A stretch of 64,000 nucleotides of DNA, taken from contig CM049309.1 of NCBI GenBank assembly GCA_026874595.1, positions 73,518,426 to 73,582,425 of the forward strand, in the 5' to 3' direction. The notes below the pieces were generated by a model. The model had not been told where the DNA came from, did not search any database, and worked only from the letters and a program-made list of their open reading frames with translations. The stretch comes from Sipunculus nudus. Its lineage: Eukaryota > Annelida > Sipuncula > Golfingiida > Sipunculidae. Below, piece by piece: positions 12,874 to 26,965 of the stretch; position 1 is the first letter of the stretch; each line of letters opens with the position of its first letter. A program made the position numbers and the translations under genes.

Positions 12874-15800
12874 CTCTCTGTACAGTGATGCAGTTTAACA
12901 TAGATACAGGTGTCGCTTGTAACGATAGATCTTTCATGAATTCCACATACAAAACAAATCAAAGAATCAATATCAAGAAGATTTGGAACACCAATGGTTA
13001 TCCCTTTCGCGTTTTATTTAAAGAAAGATTAAAATATAATAATTTTAATTCATCTTTGTTACCAAAATGACATTTTTTATAACATTGCAGATTCATTAAA
13101 ATACAAATAATTTGACCAACTACATGATTCCATTTGCAACACTTACCATAAAATAAAACACATGAACCCAATATAAATTTTAACAAATGAACACAAGTTT
13201 ACAATAAGCAATAGGTAAAATTAAATTCATTTCTTTCCCATACTAAATCCAAATTCCAATGTAGAATTAGACTATCATCACAATCCTTACGTTTGCTGTA
13301 ACAGTCAAACACTCTACTATTTAATAATCAAACTTATAAATACGTTAAGTTGAAATCTGATAGTTACAGTTACTCCCAGTCCGGTCAATCGTTGATCTGA
13401 TAGCAACAGTAGCTCCCAGTCCCGACCGGCTCCTGTGGCTCAGGGGTAGAGCAAAGAACTCAAAGTCAGGAGATCGTGAGCTCGAATCTCAGCCGAAGCG
13501 GTGAGATTTTTCACGGTCGGCCCTCTGCAGGCTTAATGGGATGGTCTTGCCCAACGGCCGTGTTTCACTCACAAACGAGTGCGCCTTTCGGGGGTTCCTC
13601 GGTGGTATGGCCGAGTAATGGGGGCGATTTCACTCGCAGGGCCCACAGGTGCAGTAGGATATATAACACCAGGATATAAAATGAGAGGAAGCGTGTGATA
13701 CTGTCCTGTTAAGTAGTCCGAAACTGGAATGGAATTCTGCAGATGTGCATATACTTAGTAAAGCAATCATAATAAAAATGGAGCGGTTACCTACAACAAC
13801 AAAAAATATTAAAAAAAAGCAATAACTCATAGTCCGTTGATCTGAAAGCCACAGTAACTCCCATGCAGTCCGGTAAATCGTTGATCTGATAGCCACAGAA
13901 ACTCCGAATCCGGTAACTCGTAAATTAAAAACCGATAACCCTATGAAACAAAGTGATTCTGATCCGGCGGTTGCTGTGGCGCAACGCTTTTAGAACAAGT
14001 ACTGCCGCCTCGTGGCAAATTATATAACTACCATCTCCGCATTTAGTAGCAATCATAAACTCTGAAACATTTGCAGGGCTAACACATGATATTATTTGAT
14101 CAAAATTTATGACTTTCATCTTTTCATCTCTGGCTCCTTTTATTCCCTTCATCTTGGAGCATAATATAGTTACCACCTACAGCTGTCGCCTATTCCTTTG
14201 GCGTGGGAGGCCCCCCTCTAGTGTTCGAGCGAGATCTTCCCCTTCTTTTGATTAAAAAAATTACTATTGAAGCACTTCGAAAAACACACCTTTATACTCT
14301 TTAACATTCTAATATATAATAACAACATAACATAATTATAATATATAATATATATATAATCCGTTTATATTTCACCTCACAGGAAAAAGATGTGAATAAA
14401 CCGTCGTTAGGCCCCCGGGAGGAGCCGTTAGCAGGGTTTAACTGGAAGCAAGGAGCTGATAGGACAAGCACAGGGTTAACCATGTGGAGCCGGCCGTTTT
14501 TTATACAAACGGAAACAGGACGGAAAAAACAAAAGGTAATAATTTAACAAAAATATCAACCTATATTATATTCATATACACACTTCCATTTAATTAATGT
14601 TTTAATTAGCGGGGGGGGGGGGGATTGGGGGTTCACCATCATCCTCCCAGGGTATTCCTACAGGGAGCATTTCAAACGGAGGTGGAGGGTAATATTAAGT
14701 GTGCAGCTATAATTTTAATTCGCTTCTTCCAGGTAGCAGTTCTCCTGATGGACACACAAGGACTGGACGATGACGAGATGGACACCAGGGACGCCACGAC
14801 AATATTCGCTCTCAGTACCATGCTCAGCTCAATTCAGGTAATAAATCAATGTATGATTTATATTACCGTCAATGTGTAAAACTTCGTCAAGCGTCCGTCA
14901 AACATACACCGCCAAAGCCCACATCCTTTATTTTGAACAAACGACGCAATTATGTGAAGTTCTAAAAAATAAAATACCGCTTGAATGTTAGTATTATGTT
15001 ATACTTAATACATTATCCCTTAAACCATGTTATTTATTTTATACATAGTTCTTTATCGGTCTTAAAATCCTTTGAGAGATTTGGCATTATAAATATTTAT
15101 TAAACTATATAGTTCCATGTACGTACCATTGAATATACCTATTTGTAACTTGACCTAAAAGATAAACTGTATATACTTCCTATTAATATAGGTTTACAAT
15201 ATAAAGGACAAAGTGGAGGAACGCCATCTTAAAGACCTGGAGGTAACACACACACACAATTCTTAAAGCACTCTTAATTTATTTAGCACTATTTATCGAG
15301 ACTATTTAGTTCAACTGCCTAAATATGAATTAGTCCCTAACATAAAAATAAACCCTTTGCATATTTTGTTTCTATACAAAGCTCTTTGTAAAAAGTGGGA
15401 AGATGGTTTTGAATCTAGCAGATGTTAATGCACACGTGAAACCGTTCCAGGTAGGTAAAAAATTCCAATAATCTAACATAATAATATAATGGTAGAACGG
15501 CGTCAAATAATGTTCTTCCAGATAAGGGTGCAAACTGAGGTTAAACTGAGGTTAAATTTTTATCCATGTTGGTCTATCTTCTCTTGTTCTCCTGTTTTTT
15601 CTTTATCTTTATGAAAAATATTCAAAACAGTCAGTGGTGCCTAGTGCTAGATGAAAAAGCAGAATCATTTGCACACATGATACGGGTATATAAGATATTT
15701 CAATTTTTATGGCGCCATTGAAATTTTGTAGAAATATGCAAGGAGTTGTAGATGAAAGTTGGTTAATATTCTGTCCGTTCGCAAGACCGTCTTTTTCGGT

Positions 15801-15946
15801 GTTGGCGGAGGTATGCGTTGTTTATATACCTTATTCCAGTGAAGACGTTTGTACTTTCAAGCACCTATATCCCACCACTCTTTATTATAATTAATAAAAT
15901 AATTGTTATTATTATTATTATTATCATCATCATCATTATTTTATTA

Positions 15947-15983
<37 letters not shown>

Positions 15984-18900
15984 AGAAGATATTCTTATTT
16001 ACGCCTATATTAAGCGCCTCGTTTACCTGGTGAGAGACTGGATTGACCCTGATAAACATGACTTTGGAGAAACAGGCGGACAGGAATATTTGAACTTACG
16101 CCTTAAGGTTGGTAAAGCAAAATACACATTTTCTGAAGGAATCAAACTTTAAAGAGTACATTGAATTATAAGCTCTTTTGGTATATCTGATTGTTTCCTC
16201 ATTTCCGTATTTACGAGCTGTATATCTGTTCACTAGCAACAGGGCGAGCCTTGAATTTTCTTTTAATATGCATGGAATCTAAATTTATATGAAATACAAA
16301 ATAACACGTTTTAGCCACAGCCCCATCAGCCAGAAACCTTAAAGATGGTGCGGAAGACCATTCACGACTGCTTTGATTCCTTCGAGTGTTTCCTGATGCC
16401 TTACCCAGGGTCAAACGCAGCGGTCAAGAAATCTCGACGTAGATCTAGAATGTGTGATGGTCCGAGTCGAACATCCGATGTTTTTCAAGGAAAACTCTGT
16501 CGCAAGTATTCTTGTTTCATTTAACAGGCAAACGAGCACTGACGAATGAACTTATCAAATGCCTCCCCTGGAAGTTCAACTTTTTCTCTCCCAGATTTGT
16601 AAGGTCTTTTGCGTTCTTAATATGCAATGTAGCATGACAACAGCCTTCACTGCTCGAAGGCATATTTTAGTGAAGTAACTCTCTGACTGCAGAGCTTGAA
16701 GAAGACTTTGAGGATTTACTCATGGAGCTGGCGTCTTTTCTCATCAATCCTGGCCAACTTGAACTAAAACGATGTGGAATGAAACCATTGACGGGACTTG
16801 ACCTAACTGAAACTTTCATCGTATGCTTTTTATATAACAAATATATAAGCAAATTCTTTATCGATGTGTACCCGGGTTCTTGTACTTGAATAGGAACTAA
16901 CCTTATTTAAGTTACCAATATTGGACCACTACATGTACTTTAAAAAAAAACTCACTTAGAAAGTTATTATACATGTAAATGTAATTGCCCCCGTTATCAA
17001 GGTATGTGTTACTGTTTAATATAATGAATAAATGCTGCCTAAAATCGTATTAGAATTGATTATTGCAAAAAATCACAATAATTCTTAAGGACAGTCATTT
17101 CTTACTATTCTCTGATTATTTTATCACTTCAAATAACATTTTATTACTGCATTTGTATTTGGAAAGTTTGTGTGTTTTCTTACTCAAATGAAAAAGCAAC
17201 TGCAGAGTTATGAATAGGTTGCAAGTGCAACATTTCCAAATGCAAATATAGATAAATAAATTTACAAATATATTTTTACCTTTCAGACATTCATGAGAAT
17301 ATTTCAGTCTGGTAAACTACCGGCACCTGATATGGCACGGCAGGTAATATTTTATTTTACTTCCGAGTCTAAATAGTCTCACAGCTGGACACTGTACACA
17401 TACACTGTACATATAACTTTACTTTTACTTTAGATAAAATTATATGTTTTCACAGGCAATGGTGTACGAGTTCAATGCCTTGCTGTTGAGGGATACATTG
17501 GAGAAGCACGAGCAAGCGATAGAAAAGGTTAGATTTGTCAAGAATAATAATGTGATTAAGCTAGGGACCTCTTTCGTCCGTTAAGGAAACATTTCTATTT
17601 ATTCAACTTACTGTCAGAAATGTAGTACTATAGTCGGTATAGATGGTGTGCCTATAGGCTTACACAGTGTGATAAAATTCGAGTTTAAGAGAATAATTGC
17701 CAAATTTCAATGTGTACCTTCTGGTGGAACAGCCCATGGTTTAACGGCCTAATTTTCCCCGCAGTTATTGAGATTATTGTGTATTTTTTTATGTATGAAC
17801 TTCAGGGGCATTAAATGTTTTCAGAGACAAAGGGAGATGACAGGAAAAGGAGACAAACCACCAGACTTTCATTTGTTTGAGCCTGTTCTGGCAGAGGAAG
17901 AAAAGCGAAGCATTGGTTCACTGAAAGAGAAATTTATGGGTGCGGAAGAAGAGAAGGATAGTTGGCTTAAACAACTCGTTGACGGACTCTCGGCAGTCAA
18001 GTCTGATACTATGGTTAAACTCCAAGAAAAAATTCATAATAGCAAGGTACTGTGAGTAAATAAAAAACAGTTAAGCTACTGTTAAGCTACACAAAACCCC
18101 TGCTAGCATTCTCACGTTATGTAAACTTACTCGTAGGCAACAAATGCCACACGAAAAATAAATAAAAACTTTTATTTCTGTAACGCAAAAAGAATACTAG
18201 AAAAGGGGGCACAGGGAACGGACAGGAACGAACATATTTACATAATAATGTTATTTACATTGTAGGAATCTGATGTTCATGTATACAGGGAATACATAGA
18301 TCAAGCAAGGAGCAGATATACAAGTCATATGGAAGTAGGTGAAGCTATGTGTATCTTGTTTGAAAAAATAGATTTATATTATTGTTTTATAAGGTGCACG
18401 CGGAAAGTCTGTGTATACTTTTTTAAGCTAAGTGCCCACTTATACGGATACGGTGCGGATACGTTTGTGTGTGAGGGTGTGGGTGTGTGCAAATATGACC
18501 ATTCATGTTTGTCAATGCGGTTTGGGGTCTTTCATCTCCTCAAAATGGCACCCAGCACCTCAAGTTTTCAGCTCCTGTACCACCAGGAAAGATAATTATC
18601 ATTGCTGCTGCTCAAATAATGGTCAACAATATAAAAGAACCAAAAGAAACACTGGTCGTTGGTGCACGGCATTAATAGGAGAAACTAGACGACCATAGGT
18701 CGAGCGCTTGCCGGAAGTTGAAATGACAGACAGGCGGACAGACAGACAGAACACACTTACGCTTTTCTATCGAGTGACTTTCAGAGTGATTGCTGAAAAG
18801 CTGAGCCTGTTGAACGACATATACCACACAAAGAACATGAAAACAGACACATCTGAAAACAACCGACAAACGGACAGACAAACTGACATACTGACACATC

Positions 18901-21561
18901 TGAGATAACAGATGACAAGATTATCACATGGGAAGGTATTTAGAAACAAAATGAGTTATAGTTTATGCAGATAAGATTCACAGTTTTAGATATATGGCCA
19001 AAAAATGATACGTTGAAGTGGTTTTAAATACAGCACCCCCTAGTGGCCATATCCAAAAAATTTAAAAATACATTTCGAGATATTAGCGTATGACATAAGA
19101 TGTACCAGTATCAAAAGGATTCCTGCAAAACTGTGGTCTGTACATTGCTGTATGTAAGACGCAAGTACAAGCAAGTAGGCGAAATGGAGGACACCTGACA
19201 AACAGACAGACATACTGACAAAGTGACACAAGATTGAGACCAGATGACTTAACCAGGTTATGAAAAAGACCCATAGGAAGAAAATAAGCTATCAGTTATG
19301 TAATTAGGGTTTATAGTTTTGGAGATATGGCTAAAAATGATATGTTGTAGTGGTTCCAGTGCAGCGCCCCCTAGTGGCCATATCCGGAAAATGAAAAAAT
19401 CTGTTTCGAGATATTAGTGTAAGACATAAGATATATCAGTTTCAAAAGGATTCCAAAACTGTGGCCTTTAGAATGCTATATGTGAGACGCATGAACCAGC
19501 AAGCAGGCAAACTGACCGACATACTGACAAAGTGAACCAAGATTGAGACCAAATGACTTACTCAGGTTATTAAAATAAGCAATAGTTTTGTAATGAGGTT
19601 TATAGTTTTGGAGATATGGCCAAAAATGATATGTTGGGGAGGTTCCAGTGCAGCCCCCCCCCCCCCCCCCCCCAGGCGGCCATATCCGGAAAATGAAAAA
19701 TCTATTTCGAGATATTAGTGTAAGACATAAGATTTATCAGTTTCAAGATGATTCCTTCATACTTGTGGACCCTAATCTATCACGAAGCGATATCTCGAAA
19801 TATCTTGTTTGACGAAATATTGTACGAGATATTGCAAGACTTTTAATATAATCAAAAAACACTACTTAAATGCGTTACCATGGTTACAGCAGATTTCAAA
19901 CATATACACATCAGAAAAAAAGTCCTTGGAATGCCGAAGAAAATGAGCTATGAATGAAGTGGAAACGACCATTTGTTACAAAGTTATGACGAAAATAAAC
20001 TATCGACGTTTTTCGATGACCTTGACCTTGACCTTTGCCCGATATTAACAAGCATCAATAGGCTTAGGGAACTTTTGGTTTTCTATCATCTGTATAAGTT
20101 TGAAAGTGACCGCTGTAAAACTGTGCATTTTAGACTGGAAACAGACAAACAAACATCGTTACAAACAAACAAACAAACATACGGAACTGGCCAACATGCT
20201 TGCAGAAATCGAAGATTTTCGGCAAGCAAAAAAAGCAGCATAGGAGCATACCAGTCTGGCTGCATGGGTCATTTGTAAAACTCTCTGGTTCCCGAAACTT
20301 GATTAAAGTGATCTGATATCATCAGATGGAAAATATCCGCACAGCAAGTAACGTTTCTGTGTCCACTTGAGCGTTTCCGCATACGTTAAGCCTGTATCTC
20401 ACTGGGCTGCGACAGCTTTGCGACATATTGCAAATTCATTCGCAAGAGAGTCTCAAAAGTGTCTTAAAACATTCGCGGCGTTTCTCAATTTCCTCGCGTG
20501 ATTGGCAAAGTGTCGCCAACTTGTCGCCCAAATTTTGAACATGTTGAAAAAATTAGCAAAACATAATTTCTCGCAAAATAGTCGCAGAGGCGTCGCTTGT
20601 GTCTCAAACCCGTCTCAAACATGTCTCGAACTATACTCAAGTCAGTTTTTGCGAGTCAGGAATTGCGAGAACTGCGAGACAACTTTGAGAGGGGTTTGCG
20701 ACCTATTCAACTAGATTGCGAATATTTGGAGATAAAAATGAGAATCTGACATTCTGGACGCGAATTGTCGTGCGAATATTTCAAAAATGTCGTACGAATG
20801 TCTTCTGAATGGTGTCATTCGGGCTGGACGACTTCGGGATGGACGACTTCGGGCGGGACGAAATTCTGGATGGACGACCATCGGAATGGACGACTATTTA
20901 ACTAAATACGTAATAAACGCTTGAAATGATGCTGGTTGTGGGATTACTACCATGTAAGGATAACCTTGTGGCTATTTGGGTAATGTTTTGATATTTTTAT
21001 CGATTTTGTAACAGACGTGTGGCGAATATCACGGCCGCCTGCATGTCAGTGTCGTCCATTCAAAATGGACGACCATTTGTTTAGATACTTATGCATTTAC
21101 TTTGAAGAACAGTTACGGTGCCATTACTGTGTTGTTTGCATATTTTCATCAAATGTCTTAGTATACCCTACATGTTGCGATGTGTCTGTGACTCACTGCC
21201 GATGGCAATGGACGACACATTCTGACGGTTTGATTAGATGGGCCAACTGAAACACAAGTTAAATGGCAGTGTTATACTAAAAGATAGTGTTCGCTACTTT
21301 GTGTTTGTATTATTGGTATAACTAATATTATTGGTATTCTGTGCACTGTATCGTTAAATTTATTAAATATAAATTAAGAAAAAGACTAATGGAATAAGAG
21401 GAACTGTGCTTATGGCGGCTGTCGGATTCTGATCAATTCATGGGGCTTCATCGTGTGATTATTGTTGTAATAACAATAACATCTAATCAGGGAGTAGCTT
21501 CATGGTTCCCGCTAATTAAGCAGGTCTTTGCCCACCCAACCGGTAAGTCAATACAATGTGC

Positions 21562-21606
<45 letters not shown>

Positions 21607-21870
21607 TAAGAAGAAAAAATATGGGAAGACAGCGATAGTCGCATGGAGAAGAGACTGGAGGAGAGAGACTGAAGTAGGGGACTGAAGAAGAAAGAGATTA
21701 AGGAAATATGCATACATTTATATAAAAAAATAATAATAGTTATGTATTAAACGGGAGCATAGCATGACACACTAGCAAGAGCAAAGGGAATGATGACAGT
21801 ACCAGCTATATCAGCTGTTTCATGTTTTATTTTTATGAACAAAATATGTTTATCATAAATATTGTCCTAC

Positions 21871-21939
<69 letters not shown>

Positions 21940-24900
21940 TATCATTTATGTTTAATATATCATTTATGTTTAATGTCACAGTATTGAACCTCGAAATAGG
22001 ATGTCGCAAACAACATGGTAATGGACAAAATTAACAACATATTAATGAAATCAATGACTTTAAAATATGAACAGGGTAAAGCGTTACTAATTATGTAATG
22101 ATGTGGGTATAATTTTTTTTTAAATAAACAGAGTGAATTAGGTGTGTCGTCAAGAAGCGTAAAGATTTACCAACGCAGATTTGTCGCTTACAATAATTAT
22201 GCGCAATGCATCGATCCGCAGTTAACTCACACAAACATACAGAGTGAACAAAAAACATTTAATTTTTAAATTTTATAATTATCCGTTATCGGCATCAACA
22301 CTCCGTTAGGTCTAAAGCAGGTCACCGGTCAGGCGTGTCGTCCCACCAGGTCGGCTAGGCTGCGAGTCAGATCGCAACTCGTGACTGGAATTGTTTGAAC
22401 ATAGCTGCAGTTTTGCAAAAAGATCACCCAAATAGCCACAAGGTTATCCTTGCATGGTAGTAATCCCACATTCAGCATCATTTCAAGCGTTTATTACGTA
22501 TTAAGTTAAATAGTCGTCCATTCAGATGGTCGTCCATTCAGAATGTCGTCCCGCCCGAAGTCGTCCAGCCCGAAGTCGTCCAGCCCGAATGTAATCCTTT
22601 TGAATATCGTACGACATTCGCCCGACGGCCGAATTTTGGGCCAAACACTCGTACGATGTTCGCAAACATGTCTTAAATACGATTCAGTGTGGTTGCAAGT
22701 GAAATTTGTCGATAATTCGTGTATTTTCTCGTAAATGTCGTGTCTCTAACTAATCGCAAGCTGTCGCAGCCCAGTGAGATACTGCCTTTACCTTAAGAAC
22801 CGCTACATGCTCCGGTTGGCAAAGACGTATCCGTCACCGCATGCCGGTACGCACGCCGCGCCGCATAAATGAACGCAGTCTTTCTTATTTTTTAGAGCAC
22901 GTTTTCAGTACAAGTGCATGGAAAGCAATATTCGGTACATCATTAATAGACACGTAATATAAATATACATGTACTATAAATATTATTTCCGGACAGCAAA
23001 TGAGGGTTGGGAAGGAATTCATTGAAGAAGGAAGACTTGATAATCTGCACAAGGAGCTGGTGGAAAAGGAGATGCGGTGTTTTGATATAGCTGCTCGTGT
23101 TATGTCCAATCCCAGTGCTTTTCAGGGAGAGGCAAGGAAGGAGCTGGACGAGTTGTATAAAATCAAAAGGCAATCTAACATACTCTGCAAACAAAACAGG
23201 GTAAATTTTGTTTCAAACATATTAACACACATAGGACTAAAAAATAAAACCTTTTAATGCTATCTTTTATTTACGACTCTCATCATGTCGTGCTCCGAGT
23301 AAATTCTTCACAGTTTAATTTTTAATGTCATTATCATGATTGTAAACCGTATGATTCAGTATAGACTTATGAATACCTTTATTTCAACATTTGCTCGGAA
23401 TCACTTGAAACTGACCATACAAGATATTCTATGAAAATTCACAATAATTTGTAAAAAAAAAAGATATATTTTTGTTTATATTCTTTTTATTTTATCAGGA
23501 TCAGATGAAACGCGCAATTGACCAGGCAGCGAAGGCAGCAGTCTACGAATTTTCGATGAAAATGGATAAGGCAATTTTGGATACTATTTGGACTGATTAA
23601 TTGCAAGAATCAAGATCATTAAGCTTCAGGAAACTTTAACATATTCAAATATATAAAATTATAGTAATTAGTACTTATATTCAACAAATACTGCTAAACA
23701 TCATGTTCTTATACATTATACAAATATAAAGTTATTACTGTAAAAATCAGCCAGCTCGCAATTAATCTCAGTCTCGTGTGTTTTATCTTGTTCAAACACT
23801 GACAAGTATACTTCAATTAACAGGTGCTTTTAGATCGTGAAAAGCAATTTCTCGAGATCGATGAATTCTCAGAAATGATGACAGAATGCAAAAGATGGGC
23901 CACAATTAAATTAGAGACGGCGACACCCGATTTTCCAGTTGAAGTCAGAAAGACTGCAGAACAACAAGTGTTAAAACTGCTTGAACATTCAGGCCAGAAA
24001 TACAAATCAAAATACGATGAGTTAAGAGTCAGAAAGGTATTTTTTTGTTATAAATTTTATGTATTTTTCCTTTATTTTATGCTGGGTGTATCTTTCCATG
24101 AATATCAATTTTATAATTTGTTTCAGGAAGAGGAATGCAAAGGGGTTCTTAGTCGAGCAGTGGACAAGTACAAGAATCATATAGTGAGATTTTCGTTTTT
24201 TCCCCCTATTTTTGGTGGAGGTAACCGCTTCCACTTTCATGCTCTTATCCAATTCTGAATCTATAATTATAATCTATAAGCATATGCAGAGTTCCATTTA
24301 GGTTTGGGACTACGTTACATCAAGGAGATTAGAGACTGGAGTTACAACTGTCAGAAGCCCTGCCAGGTCACGAGTGTCAGTCGTGCGCTAATTGCAATTA
24401 AGACATGATAAGCCCATTGACTCTATTGTGCGCCTATTGTAAAGCGGTGTCAGCCTTAGCAGCGTTACGGCCTTTAATAAAGCGAGCCTGCTAGATGTTA
24501 CTTCTGCGGTTCGCTACAGCTCGCTGAAGCGGAGAGCGATATATCCAGTAACTGAGCAATAAATCACTGGAATAACATTGACCGAAGTTATGAATGCACA
24601 AATGGTTTGTTTTGTCAAGAATTATGCGCAACAAAGATATCTAGAGGGGTCTCGTGTTGTGGAATCACTTGATCGATTTTGGGATAGATGCGGTCACTCT
24701 ATATCAACTTCTGCCGTGATTCATGACGGACGACTGGTAAATGTAAACCTTACTATCCCTGAATAACTTCGGTATTATAAAAATTCCATCAGTTCCCACA
24801 CTTCTAACTAATATTAATAATTAGCCATGTATTATAGTATTCCGTCGATGAAAAAATATTTGACGCTTATGAACGGATGACCTTCATTTTAATGGAAAAC

Positions 24901-26903
24901 AGTGAGCCATCGCCCGCTCTGTCACTGACGGCGTTGTTCTCGTATTATCGCCCATATTTACCGCAGCCAAGCTATAGCTCGGACGTCATTAGCAACGACA
25001 GCTTCACACACGTTTCCCACACATATGAAAATATGGTGTTTAAACTTATGATTGTTTAAAAATTTATATTAAATACTATCGGAGATAAATTTTGGGAGAA
25101 ACGTACTCATCCTTGTCACAATATTTATAAAAATTTAGTCAGTTCACACTGGGGGTTTCCGGGAAATAACGAGCTGTTCCGAAGTCACGCCGAAGGGGGC
25201 CGGGTCTCTCGCGCTGCATCAATTAGCGCCGGGCTTATCAGCAGCATCTCTGTGTGCCATTGAGCAGCGATTTTTATGACCCCCGTCAACAACATTTGAC
25301 ACGGCCAGACTCTCACTTGATACTCCAGTCTGTAATCTCCTTGGTTACACGCGTAGCACGCGCTTCCTGTCATGTCTGTCGCACCTGCTTATCCTGAGTG
25401 TGTAATCAACCGCGTTGCTTTGTCATAACACCGAGGAACCCACAAAGACGCACTCGTTTTCGCGTGGGGCATACCCTTTACATTAAGCCTGCAGACCTTG
25501 GGGCTGACTATGAAAAATCTCACCGCTCCTCGGCTAAGATTCGAACTCACCATCTCCCGGCTTTGAGTTTTGTGCTCTACCACGAGACCACAGAAGCCGG
25601 TCTTTATGTGTGATTTATTCTCGGTTGTATGAAGCTGGTATCAAACTTTCATTCGCCTTTTAGCTACTAGAAATTGAAAAGTTCTGATATTTCTATGCAT
25701 AAAGTGATTTATGTGAACCAAAGTTAGCTGCAGTCGCTTAACCATTTAAGTTCTCAAACAATTCTTTGCCAACAGAGTCATTTCATTTGACCATAATTTC
25801 AGGATTCAAGATTGTTACTGATGCTTTAAATCAACATATAGTATGTATATTTTTCGAGTAGATAGCTTCATATGACACTGGAAGCGGCCTTGAGAGGAAC
25901 ATAAAAGACTTGCATGAAGAAGCCATGCAGTGTGGGCTTTTGAACTTCAATTCTAATTTCCCAGTGCAGAATGACTCACCTATGTACAAGACATATCGTA
26001 GAGAACTAATTAAGATTTTCCAGGAAGAATTTTGTATTCTAGAAGAAAAATCAAACGCAGAACTTCAAGCACAGGTTTGTCTTTCTTGTTTATCTTCAAG
26101 TTAATTTAAAAGTAAATTTATTACCTTAATTTCTTTTTTATTTATATTAACGTATCCTGCCCGTCCACCATTTGCACAAGAAGACCACTTTCGTTTCATA
26201 TAAAATACGACAGATTGCCTAAACTATTTAAATATTAATATCTAACACACACATATACATCCGTGACAGGTGAAGATTTTGTTACACAGAAATACATAGG
26301 AATAATAGGAGCATGCCTAAAATACTTTGTAAACCGATAAGCAGCAGATAGGACAAACATAATTTCAAATCCTACTTACCACATATTTTATTAAAATAAT
26401 CAAATCAAGTTAGTTGATGCTCTCGGAAGAACTTGACATTTTGTAATTTTATTGCCTGGCAATATGACAGGGCCTCAGGCCCTGATTCAGATTTACAAGC
26501 TGCCCTCTTATTTCTCTCTTGATACAAAATCGTAGTTGCCGTCAGGTGGCGCTGCGACAGCCACCGGAAAATAATTTAAATTTCTCTGGTATTATGAAGA
26601 AATAATGTAAATAAACCCCTCAGGACACACTTTACATCATTCACGACAATTCAAGACCAAAAACGTGCTCATCGGAGGCATGGCCACAGATGAGTTCAGT
26701 ACGACCACCATCAATTATAATATCGATTTCCTGATATGTTATATATTGCAAAGAAATTTTACGCATTTTCAGGCAGATTGTATCAGATTATTATTTTATG
26801 ATATACCAGATTGTTTGAAAATAAAACAAAAACTTGTCTGCCTACAGTGCGTCAATTTGTCTTCAGGAGGGGATGACTCGCAACTTTTTTCAAACACAAC
26901 ACA

Positions 26904-26965
<62 letters not shown>

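Larger units (their letters stand above)
20391..22787. mobile_element. 2.4-kb foldback element in intron 13
   Basis: The outer ends GTATCTCACTGGGCTGCGAC and GTCGCAGCCCAGTGAGATAC are inverted. The inner arms are also inverted over long stretches, for example GGATTACTACCATGTAAGGA on the left against TCCTTGCATGGTAGTAATCC on the right. Arms are about 20391-20981 and 22426-22787. The interior carries (GA)n and (TA)n but no transposase, so this is a non-autonomous element. TTAAG lies near both ends at unequal distances, so I assign no TSD. Confidence 0.8.

Noticed and set aside
13424-13500. Possible tRNA gene
   Set aside because: It has A- and B-box-like strings but no good cloverleaf, and the same head with the same body recurs elsewhere; it is a SINE head.
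16529-16612. Possible exon between exons 8 and 9 after TTAACAG
   Set aside because: It contains stop codons in the required frame, and exons 8 and 9 already join to match atlastin without a gap.
21440-21717. Open frames on both strands around 21.5 kb
   Set aside because: They are produced by the (GA)n microsatellite and by repeat arms of the foldback element.
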